Below are positions 46,601 through 64,000 of a stretch of 64,000 bases of DNA, one piece after another. The stretch is from positions 1,860,001-1,924,000 of the forward strand of contig NC_089564.1 of assembly GCF_040115645.1 (NCBI RefSeq). The letters run 5' to 3'. The position numbers and the translations under genes were made by a program. This DNA comes from Euwallacea fornicatus. Taxonomy: Eukaryota > Arthropoda > Insecta > Coleoptera > Curculionidae. The notes beneath the pieces were generated by a model. The model searched no databases and was not told the origin of the DNA. It saw only the letters and a program-made list of their open reading frames with translations. Position 1 is the first letter of the stretch. Each line of letters begins with the position of its first letter.

Positions 46601-49436
46601 TCATATGCGATTTAATAGCAACCTTAATAGGTAAACATGCTTTATTCATTTCAGTACGATGGCACATTTGCGGACTACTTGGAAATGACTATACAATTAG
46701 GCTATGTAATACTGTTCTCCTCTGCTTTCCCCCCCGCTGCTTTATGTGCAATGTTAAACAATTTAGTAGAAATACGGAGTGATGCATTCAGATTAGCATA
46801 CGTGTGTCAGCGACCGTTTGGGCAAAGAGTTCCTAACATTGGAACGTGGCAGGTATGAAATCAACAATACATATTGATCTAATAACAGATTAATTTCTGT
46901 ATATATATTCAAATTGAAAAATTTCATGATCTGAATTTGCAGAATTGTATGGAATACATGAGTATCATGGCCGTGTTGGTAAACTGTGCTCTTATCGGGT
47001 TATCGGGACAGGTTCATAGAATGTTTCCAGATATGACAGCCACACAAACAATTTTGTTAATTGTAGCTCTTGAGGTAAACACTCATATAAACCCCTGATG
47101 TTTTCCAGAATAAATGAATGCGGTTTTGTAGCATATCATGCTGGTTATTCGCTTTATAATAACATGTGCAATACCAGATATTCCTGGTTGGTTAGCTAGC
47201 GAGATGGCGAAAATAGAATGGGCTAGAAGAAATGCAAATCGCACAATAAACACGGCAACTCCTTCTCCTGAAGAAATACAAGCAAAAACCATTGGAAGGT
47301 TTGTTGTTTAAGCTGCAGTCTCTTGTAGTGCTAATCATACACCTAATAAGGTTTTCGGTGTCGCCAAGTCACAGTCTCGCACATACATCCCATATAAAGA
47401 AACCCGAAGAAAAGCATGAGGCTGTAATTAATAAGTCCGAGTTAATTGAGCAGGTGAAGAGCAGATCTTCTCATGTGTCTCCCGTTCCTACACCGACTAC
47501 ACCAAGTACGTCTCATAGTTCCATAACTTCAGCACATCGGATAGGATTAGGGATAACTCCGGATAGTATTCAGCAAATTCCACCGTTCAAGCCGAGAAAA
47601 TCGAAAGAATGGACTCCTGAAAATGTGGTGGTGGGTAAAGTTTTTGTTTCGATAACTTCGTTTTAAAAATAAATTTAATGTTGAATAAATTTGATTAGAA
47701 ATATTACTTTAGAATGTTTTATGATGTTAAATGAATTAAAAATGCTTTGAAACTGTCTGAACTTTTTTAACTTTTGTTTTCCAGGTTGAAGGTAGCCACC
47801 ATTTAACCATAGGGCCTGGTGGGGGAGTAGAATGGGCAAAAAAATTGAAAGAAGAAACTGACATACATAGAAGCACGGATTGCATATCTCCAAAGGTATC
47901 TTAGTTTCTTTATTGGTATTCTGATAAAGAACGTTGTGATGATTTTGCAGCCAGTACATAACCTCGCATATTTTTTGTTATTTTAAAATTCTATCAACTA
48001 GTTGGTGTGATTTTAAGAATTTATAATGTTTAGAATATGGGGTATTGTTCTATTGAGGACTTTATAATTTCAAAAATGGTGCACCTTGACGTATTCGACA
48101 TGAAAAGGGTTTTTATACTCAGCTACTAATTTCTGTTATATTAATTTCTACTATTTTAGTATTAATTAATAGTAATTAAGTATAAAGCCATACGGCAACA
48201 CAATAAAATATGTTGGTAACAAATTATCTTAGGGTTAATTTTGCTAATTCGAAACTCTAAACAGATTTTTCGGTTTAAACCAAAATTTACTGTTTAAAAT
48301 CAACTACTACTGCACAGAACCCGACTGAAGCCGAAATGGTGAATATTGGCTCAACATTTTTACCAAACTTAAAGGTTTTTACTGTCACCGTATCTGCACC
48401 GTTGCCAATAAATGACATAAGTCCCTAATAGAGCGTGTTCTATGAGCATCCGAATTACCCCCGTTTTCAAATACCTTCATATGTAGATAATAATTTTTTA
48501 TCCATTTGTGCCTCCGAATCAGATCCTAAATAGAATCAAGGACGTTCCGTATAAGGTAGTGATATATTTTTCAGACATCTTTCCAATGTACGTCTTTTCT
48601 GTATATAAATGCCGCCAACACGCTTTTAACCTGTCTATCGCTAATCTTTCGTTATTTATGTATGTGCTGTGGTAGTTCAGTGATGTCGCTTTTAATATTT
48701 CCGAAGCCATATTCATCTTTCACGTTACTACTTACACTAACTGTTATTGGTTGAAACTCCTCTTGTGTGTTGACTATGTACGAGCAGTAAACAAATTGGG
48801 TAGGTACTTCTTTCTCAAAACAATTCGATGATTGTTGTTTAGTATTTCAACAAATCATTATTTGTAATCCAATTCATCCTTGAAGGAAGCTTCTAGTTCG
48901 GATACAGAGCTCCATAGAACTAGCCCCTTGTGGCCTCCGAGGCCCAGGTCTCCACCTGAACACTCCGGCCCCCGAATCAGGGCACCGATCATCCCCATCG
49001 ATCCTTCTTTAAGCGATAGCGCCAGGAGTATTTCCAGTCAGGAAGCGGATGAAGCTGCCAAGGGTAAATTGTTTTTAAAACTCTTTATTTTACACTGAAT
49101 ATCTGAAATGCTAGCTGCCGAAGAGTTAGCAGCAAAGAAAACCCGAGTCAAACAAAGCTTAATGAAACGAGCCCGCTCAGTTGCGATTTTTTCTTTAAAA
49201 TTGAAAGAACGAAGGGCGAGAGAGGCACAAGAGAAGGCTACGAAAGCACCACCGACACCTTCTACCCCTCTGCCGCCACCTCAGTGTGGTGGGGGCGAAT
49301 TGTCCTGTATTCCTATTGAAATGGTGAGTTGTATCTCAGCAGTTATTTTGTGTGTAATTTTATTGTTTACGGGTTTTAGCTTATCCAATTAGAAGACGTT
49401 CGGAAGAACGTTCAGTCGAAGCCCAATAATCAATAA
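37628..49436 (+). CDS. Ano8: Anoctamin-8-like (TMEM16H) membrane protein, 20 exons
   Basis: Exons: 37628-37733, 40342-40585, 40678-40919, 41087-41203, 41740-41846, 42452-42637, 43165-43317, 43385-43520, 43618-43673, 43893-43967, 44635-44788, 45715-45830, 46655-46852, 46943-47074, 47132-47298, 47375-about 47630, 47785-47895, 48886-49063, 49115-49323, 49380-49436. Phases agree and give 999 residues. ANO8/ANO10-type proteins tether the ER to the plasma membrane and are distant from the calcium-gated chloride channels. Hallmarks: RLLEGQPI before the first helix; [13 protein letters not shown](K)[84 protein letters not shown]. The C-terminal third is a Ser/Pro-rich, basic cytosolic tail. The end of exon 16 (47630 or nearby) is the least certain junction. 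Confidence 0.93.
37734..40341 (+). other. Ano8 intron 1, no feature seen
   Basis: A 2.6 kb first intron. It includes a short (AT)n run near 38020-38035 and AT-rich sequence. I see no exon, RNA gene or clear transposon. Confidence 0.5.
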
Positions 49437-52400
49437 ATCGTTTCACATAGTCATTGCGCCTTTTGTTGGAATAGAGAGTTGTTGACATAATACTGTATAG
49501 GCTAGGTTTAGCAATTAAATTTGTTAAATATTGCTTTTAAGGTACAAATGTCTAGTGACTTAATGTTACAGGAATTATAAATATTAAAAAAAAAAAAACG
49601 AGAACCCATGGCAGAAATTCACGTTAAAGTTTAACTAGTAACACCTTTTTCTTTGAACGATACTTATAACCAAGAACGTCAACAATTGTATTTCGCCCAT
49701 GTACCGTCCAACGTCCCCAAATCTCTATATTATCAAGAATCTTAAGTAGAGCATGTTAATCAAAATTGCAAGTAATTCTCAGGCTTAATATTAACATGTT
49801 ATTTTCTTGCCGTTCCACCCTTAAATACGCCGCCCATTTATTAAGCTTAATCTTCGCACGCCCCACCCTTGCGATATAGTTGGAGAAGACTTACCATTAA
49901 GGGCTCCTACACACGGCTGCCTGGTGTGCTCCACAATTTTTAAACTACATGTGGGATACGATATTTCCTATTTATTAAACGGATTTTGTTATGCTTTTTA
50001 GTAAAAACGGATATAAGATTTTACAGCTAAGAAGACACACGTTTAATTCTTTAATAGAATATATGTGATACCTAATTGAAAAGGAAAGTTTCCGCTCTTT
50101 CTAAATGTGCATGTAAAACCCATCCTTTAACATTCAAAATCACTAAGTCATTTGTTAAATAATCTTGTTTGAAATGCCTTCACAATATATGCAGTTTTAC
50201 TGCAAATAAAATTGAAGAGATCGCTTGTAAATCATTCGTTGCGTCCGAAATTCGAACAATTTTTATTTAATCATTGTGAAGAAATCACTCATCCATATTC
50301 CAATATGGAAGGTCTTGCCTGATATTGGATATCTCGAAAACTAGGCACATATAATTTTTTTTTAAGTTTGGGAGTTCGTATATTAAGAGCCAAATTATCG
50401 AGGCTCCGTAAGCTTTAACCGATATAAAAAAAAATTTAACTGACAAATACAGACTTGCCATTAGTTCGCTGCTGTTTTTTTTTTAATGAAAACTAAGATT
50501 CCATTTTAGTAATTCAACTGGAGCGCACTGAACTTACCAATATTTCTGCGACCTTCTTGGTTTGATTATTCCCAATTGTCTTAATAGTCCATGAGGTAAA
50601 AATTGTTCTCTTGAATGTTATATTAAAACCCGATAAATCTTGTATGGTTAAATCAATTCCTGTGAATGCTCCCGGTATATTATAACTTATATTAATTATA
50701 ATATCATTAACGTGTAATATTAACAATTTAGCTTTATTCTGGAATGCAATTTGGCGTAGGGTAATTGGGTGTAATTCATTGTTTACACAATTATTATATA
50801 GTAGACAGATCCACCCGTTTAACACAGTTTCTCATACTTTCTAAAGAGTTTAAAGCTTGCAGAACAACTAGCAGAAAATTTAAGTCAATTTATGAGGAAA
50901 GTGTTTTAAAAGTTGATAATGAAATCTGATATAAGGGTATTGGTGCTCTAACAAATGTTATACATTTTTCTCTACTTTCTATTACGTAAATATTAGAATA
51001 TTTATAGAAAGAAGTGAAATAGGAAATCTTACAATGGCCGACAGAGGATATATTTTAATAAGTAGTGTAACTAAACCAACCGTATTGACCCACAAGAGTC
51101 CTGTAACCGCAGCTCTTATCAATATTTGTTTTACATGTAATCATTTCTTCGTCAAAAACTTGAATTTTTAAAGTTATGATTTGAAATACAAGCTACGTCG
51201 CTGATTGTTTTAGAGCTTTAAAGTATAAAGCTCCATAATGTTTCATTAATTATAAATTTTAAAACAAAGTTATAGGGAAGTAGCCAGGGGAAAACCCAGA
51301 AATGACTAGTTTATAGATTCATACAGGTGTCCTTTCAGAATTGTGAAATGCTGCGTTTGAATCGAGATGTCAGATATCTCCAATTAATCTTGAAATTAGG
51401 CGGTAGGTGATTTAAGTACGTGCTGGGAAGGGCGTAAATGTTAAAAATTCATAACTGCCTTTGCAATTTGCGTCACTGATTTGTTCGCCCTCTAATATAT
51501 TCGTTTGGGCAATAATAAATGCAGTTTTGTTAAGCGTTTTATTTCATATCCTCAGTCGAACATTTCACATTCTTTGTCAAACACGAAATCGTATATTCAT
51601 TGGGTGTGTGCGTAAATTATATATAGAACTCACAAAAACACCTGCACGAGAAGTTTTAAAGGCAATATACAAATAATTAGATAATAAAGGAATGTTGTTA
51701 CTTGCATAAGATCGTTTTTAATTATTTTTATAACCAACGGATATATTTTAGTGTCTCGTTAGTTTTAAGAATTAGAATTTTGTAGAGGCAAAAAAGCAAT
51801 GTTCTAGACCAGAGTCTAGTAGTATTAAGTAGCAAAAAGTATGCTATTAATACTATGAATAATAAAAAAGGCATAACTAAGGGTTCAAGTATTTTATTAT
51901 TTATAAATCGGGAATTTGCAATTTATTAGTTCATTATTCCCGGTTACATATTTTTTGGGATTTTACAATAGCTCTTAGCTATTGTCAATAGGCTTAAAAT
52001 TACCTATCTAAACAACGCATGACTCTTTATAAGAGAGTTAATAAATACTAATATAAGGCTTCGCATAGTGCTTTAAAAAATATAATATAGCGAACACCCA
52101 TAACACCGCTATGCCACTCAAAGTTAATTTGCCATGATGCTGATCGTCCATGAAACTATGTCGTTGCAATCCATTGTAGTCCTTAAGTAGTTTGTAATAT
52201 TATTATTCTCTTATCCAAAATGTTAAATTTTAGATGCCAAATTTCTGTACATCTGCTAAATATGCCAAGGAAATCAATTCTAAAAAACATGTTAGAGCTG
52301 CGGTTTGTGAATTAATAATAGGTGTGAATAAAGTTATGACAATGTGGAAACTTTGGTGAGCATTTAAAATTAATGGCAAAAGGTGTTTTTTATTTTTGGC

Positions 52401-52962
52401 GTTTAAAATTCTAAAAAATAGTACCTACCTATAAGACTGCAAAATTATATTTTGGTAGGTCACTTTTGAAAATTTTTAAAATCCTTAAGAAATTTTCATC
52501 CATTCAAATGTTATTTACAAAATTCGTATGTAACCGTAGAGAGTAAGAAAGCGTAATATAATCAGCATTTGGGTAAAGCATTTCCCATAAAACTTCCATG
52601 ATCGAGATTGTGTTCACTAATAAAATTTTAAACTTGTCAATTAAACTTTTCTAAGTGGGTGAAAATTACCGGAATCATGGAATCTTAATTATTTATTTTA
52701 TATCAGTTGTTAAGTAGTATATAATCTCTGTTGTTAAACTTGTGGCTACTTGTGAGATACGTCGCATAAATGTTAAGCTTGTTAATATTGTATTTATAAA
52801 TAAAAAATATTTAAAGAAAACTTTTGAAGATTCGAAAATAAATCGCTCCATCTAAATTCAACAATATTTATTATTTGAAATAATAAGATATATTTGGATG
52901 GCTACTATATCAAAAAATTAATAATTAAAAAATAATTATTCTAACAATCAGACTTAAAACTT
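49437..52962. other. Spacer between convergent Ano8 and AARS2, no gene seen
   Basis: A 3.5 kb region downstream of both genes. It starts with the Ano8 3' UTR; an AATAAA overlaps the Ano8 stop region at 49432-49437, and an A-run follows near 49590. The small frames at 50514-50825 and 51461-51676 show no family features. I support no gene, RNA or complete transposon here. Confidence 0.5.
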
Positions 52963-59133
<6,171 letters not shown>

Positions 59134-59911
59134 TATGATGAAATATATGTTATTATTATTAATACACAGGGAGTTTAGTCAATTTTACCGTATTGACAAA
59201 AAATTGAGACAACTCAGACAGATCTAACCTCAATCGTATTATCACAAACTTTTTGATTTCCCAGGGAATTGGTGTTGAATCGCAATGCGCAATTTATGAC
59301 ATAATAATCGGGACGTTTCTTTTTCCCAATTTCAAAGACACGACGTGAAAACAGTGACGTGTGAGTTTCAAAATTCACACGAGGGGTAATATTTTTGAGA
59401 CACCCAGTAAGCGAGCATCGTGAAACGCGGTTCTTCTTAGTCTTTTTTTACAAAAATTTATTGAAATTATTTATGGGTCGAATATACTTGAATACAACCT
59501 GAGGAAAAAAAGCCTTATTTAATGGTTTTCATTTGATTGTCTTAGCGATCAACAGTGCCGGTTGTCCACAGCGAAAAAAACAGCTATACTGGAGGAAATA
59601 AATCGTGATAAGGCATTCATACCGCACTCAAACTAGGTGACTGGTTCTAAACTTAGCTAGAGCACTTGGAATCGGATTGGCCACTTCCATTCCATATTTC
59701 AGTTTCATTTCAACAACATGCAACACGTGATTTTTGTTGACATCGTAAATTCATTAGAAGACTCAAAGTTGAAGTTTGGATAGAATTTATTCGTTTCCAT
59801 CTTACCCAACTGTATTTAAGTTGCTTTAGCGATTGTATTTAAAGGTAATTAAGTTTATTTGATGCTAAGTGGAACCAGCTACAGTTGTTTTTCCTCAGAT
59901 ACTGAACAGTA
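59134..59911. promoter_or_regulatory. Shared upstream region of AARS2 and IscU
   Basis: 778 bp separate the two start codons, which point away from each other. Both 5' UTRs and promoters must lie here. I see no TATA box I would trust and no other gene. Sharing of a promoter by two genes for mitochondrial proteins is an inference from position only. Confidence 0.5.
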
Positions 59912-60376
59912 ATGGCCTTAAATCGCAGTTCGACACTCTTGAAATTCTGTGGATTGTGCAATCCTTTCAGAATTTCCGCCGCATCTTATCATCCGAAAGT
60001 AATCGATCATTACGAGAATCCAAGAAATGTTGGTTCTTTGGATAAAAACGACGAAAATGTAGGTACAGGTCTTGTAGGAGCGCCTGCATGTGGTGATGTT
60101 ATGAAATTGCAAATCAAAGTTGATGAGAATGGAAAAATTGTTGAAGCAAAATTTAAAACGTTTGGATGTGGTTCTGCTATTGCCAGCAGTTCTTTTACAA
60201 CAGAGTGGGTTAAAGGAAAATCTGTTGACGAAGCTTTAAGATTGAAGAACACAGAAATTGCAAAAGAATTGTCATTGCCCCCAGTAAAATTACATTGTTC
60301 TATGTTGGCTGAAGATGCTATTAAAGCTGCTCTTTCAGACTATAGAATTAAACAGAAGAAGAAAAATGATACTTAA
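59912..60376 (+). CDS. IscU: Iron-sulfur cluster assembly scaffold protein IscU, mitochondrial
   Basis: Scaffold on which the NFS1 desulfurase complex builds [2Fe-2S] clusters in the mitochondrial matrix. Intronless frame of 154 codons. The first ~25 residues are a basic/hydroxylated presequence ending near SAASYHPKVIDHYENPRNVG. The three cluster-ligand cysteines are present in GAPACGDVMKLQ, TFGCGSAIASSS and LPPVKLHCSMLAEDAI. The LPPVK motif recognised by the Hsp70/HSC20 chaperones is intact. Length and layout are typical of metazoan ISCU. The gene is divergent from the mitochondrial alanyl-tRNA synthetase gene. Confidence 0.97.
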   Translation: MALNRSSTLLKFCGLCNPFRISAASYHPKVIDHYENPRNVGSLDKNDENVGTGLVGAPACGDVMKLQIKVDENGKIVEAKFKTFGCGSAIASSSFTTEWVKGKSVDEALRLKNTEIAKELSLPPVKLHCSMLAEDAIKAALSDYRIKQKKKNDT

Positions 60377-60429
60377 ATTGGAGTGTTTCTTTGTTTTAAT
60401 TGGTGCTATATGTTTGTCCTTTGCAATTT

Positions 60430-60439
60430 AATAAATAAA
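60430..60439 (+). promoter_or_regulatory. Poly(A) signals of IscU
   Basis: Two overlapping AATAAA hexamers (60430-60435 and 60434-60439), about 55 bases after the IscU stop codon. Confidence 0.6.
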
Positions 60440-63334
60440 TTATTGGTCAAAAAATTACAAAGTACCACAGCAATCTCATATGTTGTATTGAAATGTAGGA
60501 ATGTTAAAAAAAATTAAACAAATATGAAACTTTTAAGTGAAAATCTTTAATATGTATATTGTTTTAATCTTTAAAATGCCTTATTTTGTGTCTTTAGGCA
60601 ATATTTCAATTTTGTTTTCCCCATATTAAATGCACATCCATAACCAAAAATCCTTAATATTTCTTTTAATTATAAAAACGTAAAAAGTTAAATTTACAAA
60701 CTTAACATAAAGTATAGGCCACTTTAATGAGTAGGTATCCTTTGTTGTGTATGTAGGGAAATATGTACTGGCATAAATATTGAGTAATTTGGAACTTTGA
60801 CTTACATATAGTAAACTAGCAACACACATTTTTAACCATTATTTACTATCTAACAAGTTGAGCCAAAATTAGAGTTTCAGTGGTGTATCTAAGAAGTTGA
60901 TATATCAATTAAATTCATTACAATTTTAAGAGGAATATTTTAGTAAGATTCTTATTTAAAACTTGCATAAATTTTATTGAATATTCAATTAAAACTGAGT
61001 TGTAGTAGGTCTCAGAAATGCAACTTCATATTAAATAAGTTCATTGAAAACAATGCTTAATGGTGGATTCTTGGGAACCTAGAAATGATTATACTTTAAA
61101 TGGAAAAAAGTAATTTCACTGGTTTTGACAATCTTACAACTGGTAAATAAATACGGTTTTCACCTACTGAATTGCATTATTTCTGTCAATTTTACTTTCA
61201 TAGGAATCCATCACCCACCAGAAATAATGCTTAACCATAGTTGCACCTGTATTTGTATTACTGAACTTATCACTGACATGCAGTTACATTTTCAGTCATA
61301 TTACTGGTTAATTTCAACAAACACAAAATATTTAAAATAGTCTACCTGGGTTTTAAATAGGCTAGCTAAAAGGGCTTTAAAGACCGTAGTAATTAGTTTT
61401 AGTGAAGAAAATTGACTAGTGTGTGACTAAATATTAAAATATTTATATAATACCTTGATATATTATAAATATTATTATTTTTGCAATTAGTACATTTATA
61501 ATGAAAAATGTGATATATTTTGAGAATTGGTTGGATTAATTATTAATATTAAATGTAATAGACGCTTTAATGAATAAATACCTATAAAAATGAACTGTTT
61601 TTTATTTTCTGCTGCTGGTCAGTGTCTGCTTACCTAAAAAAATGGGTATGTGATTTTTTTTAGGACGTTCACGTGATAATATCAAAAGAATGTAAGGTGG
61701 ACAAATTTCAACAATTATATAGGCAATCTAGGTTATTATAGGAGCTAAAGACGAGAAATATTACTCCGTCGATGTCTTTTTTTCTTTTAAACAAGTCTAT
61801 TGGAGATACAAAAATATTTCGATTACCTCTTGTTTTCAAGCTATACGCATACGTTTGATTTTGACCATTTATCATGAACATGTCTTACGAAGGCTAAAAA
61901 AAGTATATGTCGAATGGTTTTGTCTCTATTATTATATTATATTAAACCATTAAGAGGGCTGTAGTAATTCACCACAAATGAATACCCCAGCGTGTTGATT
62001 TCTAGTAATTTTTCCAGTTGTAAACTCACACTTAACTTCTATTATAAGTCTAAGAATTCACTTAATGTTACATACAAATAATAAACAAAGGTCATGCAAA
62101 AACTTTCCTGTCGTAACGTAGACTTCTAGGTTTGAAATTGAAAATTCAAAAATAGTAACTTAAATAAGCCCCTCTCCGTTAACCTTTTTAAATTTCATAA
62201 TTTAAAAAGCAAAGTCATGATACTTACAGATTTATGTGTACATAAAAAACTATGTACTTATAGTCTACTTTCTGCATGAGTCTCTTTGTCAATAAAACAT
62301 TCATTACAAACAAATATAGTGCAATTTCTGCAAATACGTCTAGAACAAGATACACATTGAGTTTTATACTGTATTTTTTTTTGCGGGACATATTTTACAG
62401 TGTCCTTTGCATGCACTGGATGTGGTTGGTACAGAGCTTCTTAGCTTCCCATATTTATCACTTATGTTCAAATGTTCCCTAATATTTCTTTTGAGATTCG
62501 TTGAGAGATTGACCATTGTAGATCTTTTCCATATGTATTCTTTAGCCAGCTGCATTCTCAATTCTTACAAATATTTGCAATTTTTGTGTATTATTACTCT
62601 GTTGCCTCTCAAAATTACTGTCGTATTTACGTGTCGTGAAGTACTCTTAAATACCTTGCTAACTGAAATTTAAACCTATAAGTATAATTTATATATAACT
62701 GACTCTAACAGAGTACTTCCAAAGGTCTATCTAATTATTAATCGAAAATTATACCTATATCTAACAAAAAATAAATTAGAACAAATAAAGTACACCTGTC
62801 ATCGGCGGATTGATCTATCACACAAGTCTTGGCACTTATAACGAATAAACAACTAATCACAAAGCAAAAATTAAATCACAAAGAACGTCGCGCGTAAACT
62901 TTTCGATGATTGCGCACCGACCTAATCTAAATACTAATTACCCAAAATACTAAGCATATGGAATGGTAAAATATGCTTTTCTCGATCACAATGAGGTTGG
63001 CACAGGCTACTAGTAATGAGAAACAAATTTGACGAAAATTATCAATATAATACAGCTTCAAGTTTAGTTTGCTATATGAGGATTCCTCGGTAAAATAACA
63101 GATTTATTATAGTAATTTTTAATAATATATATGTGTATAAAGGCAAAGGAACGGTACTTAATACATGCAATAAGTGTTTTGTTCACATGATTATGATGAT
63201 CAACATTGTGCACAAATTTACGCGACATTTCTAGAAAAATAGACACAGTCATCAATTAAAAAGTCGAGCAAATTTAAAAATTGTTTCACAAAAATGAAAT
63301 AATAAATCAGAAGCAAATCAATAATTACAATGAG
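60440..63334. other. Spacer between IscU and the SLX4-like gene, no gene seen
   Basis: A 2.9 kb AT-rich region between two convergent genes. Small overlapping frames on both strands (for example 62276-62673) have no recognisable features. I support no gene, RNA gene or transposon here. Confidence 0.5.
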
Positions 63335-64000
63335 TCATCTTTTGGCACGTTTTCGAGCAGTCCTTATCGTAATGCACTTTTTATCCAAAAACTTTAGAAG
63401 ATCCTATAATAAAATTTTCAGATATAACTTCTCATAATTTTCTTTAAAGTGGTAGAAAATAGCGTTTACCTGGATATGAAACTTAAAACCCAACTCTTTC
63501 AACATACTGTGAAGTGTCTCTAACTGTAGTGGCTCATAAAGAAGTACTTTTTCTTTGATGTCAGTATTACAGCATAAAAAATTGTACCAAATTATTTGCA
63601 ATGGAACTGGACACGACGGGATTTTTGTGGATTGACGTCGCTCAAACACTAAATCTTCATATTTTTCGCTAAAATCACCATAAAAAAGTTTAAAGTATGA
63701 AAAATGAATTACAGTATCATGCCAATTTTAACATTAACTGGTATTTCACAGAACACAATAATAAAATGTATTTGAATGAAAATAAATACACAATAAAAAA
63801 AAATGTAGGTACTATTTACTTACTCCGTTAACAAACGGTCACCAATAATATCCATTTCTGAATATATTACCTCCATGTTTGAGATCGCTGAAGTTTCTTG
63901 ACTATCCTGTACATCACAAACACTTCCAATTTTCTGTACTTTACCATGAGCCTTTTTTCTTCTCTTAATAACCTTTCCTTCATCATCCGACCCGGATTTC
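63335..64000 (-). CDS. SLX4-like (MUS312) structure-specific endonuclease subunit, C-terminal part
   Basis: The gene enters from the right edge on the minus strand. Exons: 64000-63824 (partial), 63668-63470, 63403-63335, joined in phase (GA|C, then phase 0) and ending TGA. The end of the protein reads KVLLYEPLQLETLHSMLKELG, then, across the last junction, LLKFLDKKCITI and a basic tail. This matches my knowledge of the SLX4 conserved C-terminal domain, which binds the SLX1 nuclease: K-V-L-L-Y-x-P-L-x-L followed by LLDFLD.KCITF. SLX4 scaffolds nucleases that cut branched DNA in repair and recombination. The larger N-terminal scaffold part is outside the window. Confidence 0.75.

Noticed and set aside
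50514..50825. 103-codon minus-strand frame between Ano8 and AARS2
   Set aside because: No recognisable motif and an AT-rich composition; not supported as a gene.
62276..62673. Overlapping frames on both strands before the SLX4-like gene
   Set aside because: Low-information translations on both strands; no domain, signal or splice logic.

Overview
This is an AT-rich invertebrate, almost certainly insect, genome window. Most genes are split by GT-AG introns, many only 50-65 bp long. Mariner-like and Tigger/pogo-like elements sit in introns and spacers, and the best protein resemblances are to insect families. A beetle is a reasonable guess, but the sequence alone does not prove it. I read the exon models by hand; all splice phases below are mutually consistent and close in frame.

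Layout. 1-18196 (+): the 3' part of a Janus kinase (hopscotch) gene, covering the end of FERM, SH2, pseudokinase and kinase. Its 8.7 kb fifth intron holds a complete second gene on the same strand (1601-9462), a 1380-residue membrane protein. I read that protein as two successive modules of two kringles plus two farnesoic-acid-methyltransferase-like domains, then TSP1, two Ig-like domains and one transmembrane helix. This is the most unusual object in the window. 19869-28162 (-): a ZNF106-type WD40 protein, convergent with hop. 28859-29365 (-): a small unrecognised gene. 30705-31485 (+): a FAM174-like small membrane protein. 32672-36500: a decayed mariner-like element next to an intact Tigger/pogo-type transposase ORF. 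37628-49436 (+): a complete 20-exon anoctamin-8-like gene. 52963-59133 (-): mitochondrial alanyl-tRNA synthetase. 59912-60376 (+): the iron-sulfur scaffold IscU, head to head with it. 63335-64000 (-): the C-terminal part of an SLX4-like nuclease scaffold.

The genes do not form one pathway. Two structural themes stand out: the gene nested inside the kinase intron, and the head-to-head pair of mitochondrial genes over a 778 bp shared upstream region. Three transposon relics (5939-7735, 13115-14327, 32672-34314) share TATA(C/-)(A/C)GGGT-like ends and long inverted repeats. They belong to one broad mariner-like group whose transposase starts with a DUF4817-like region.
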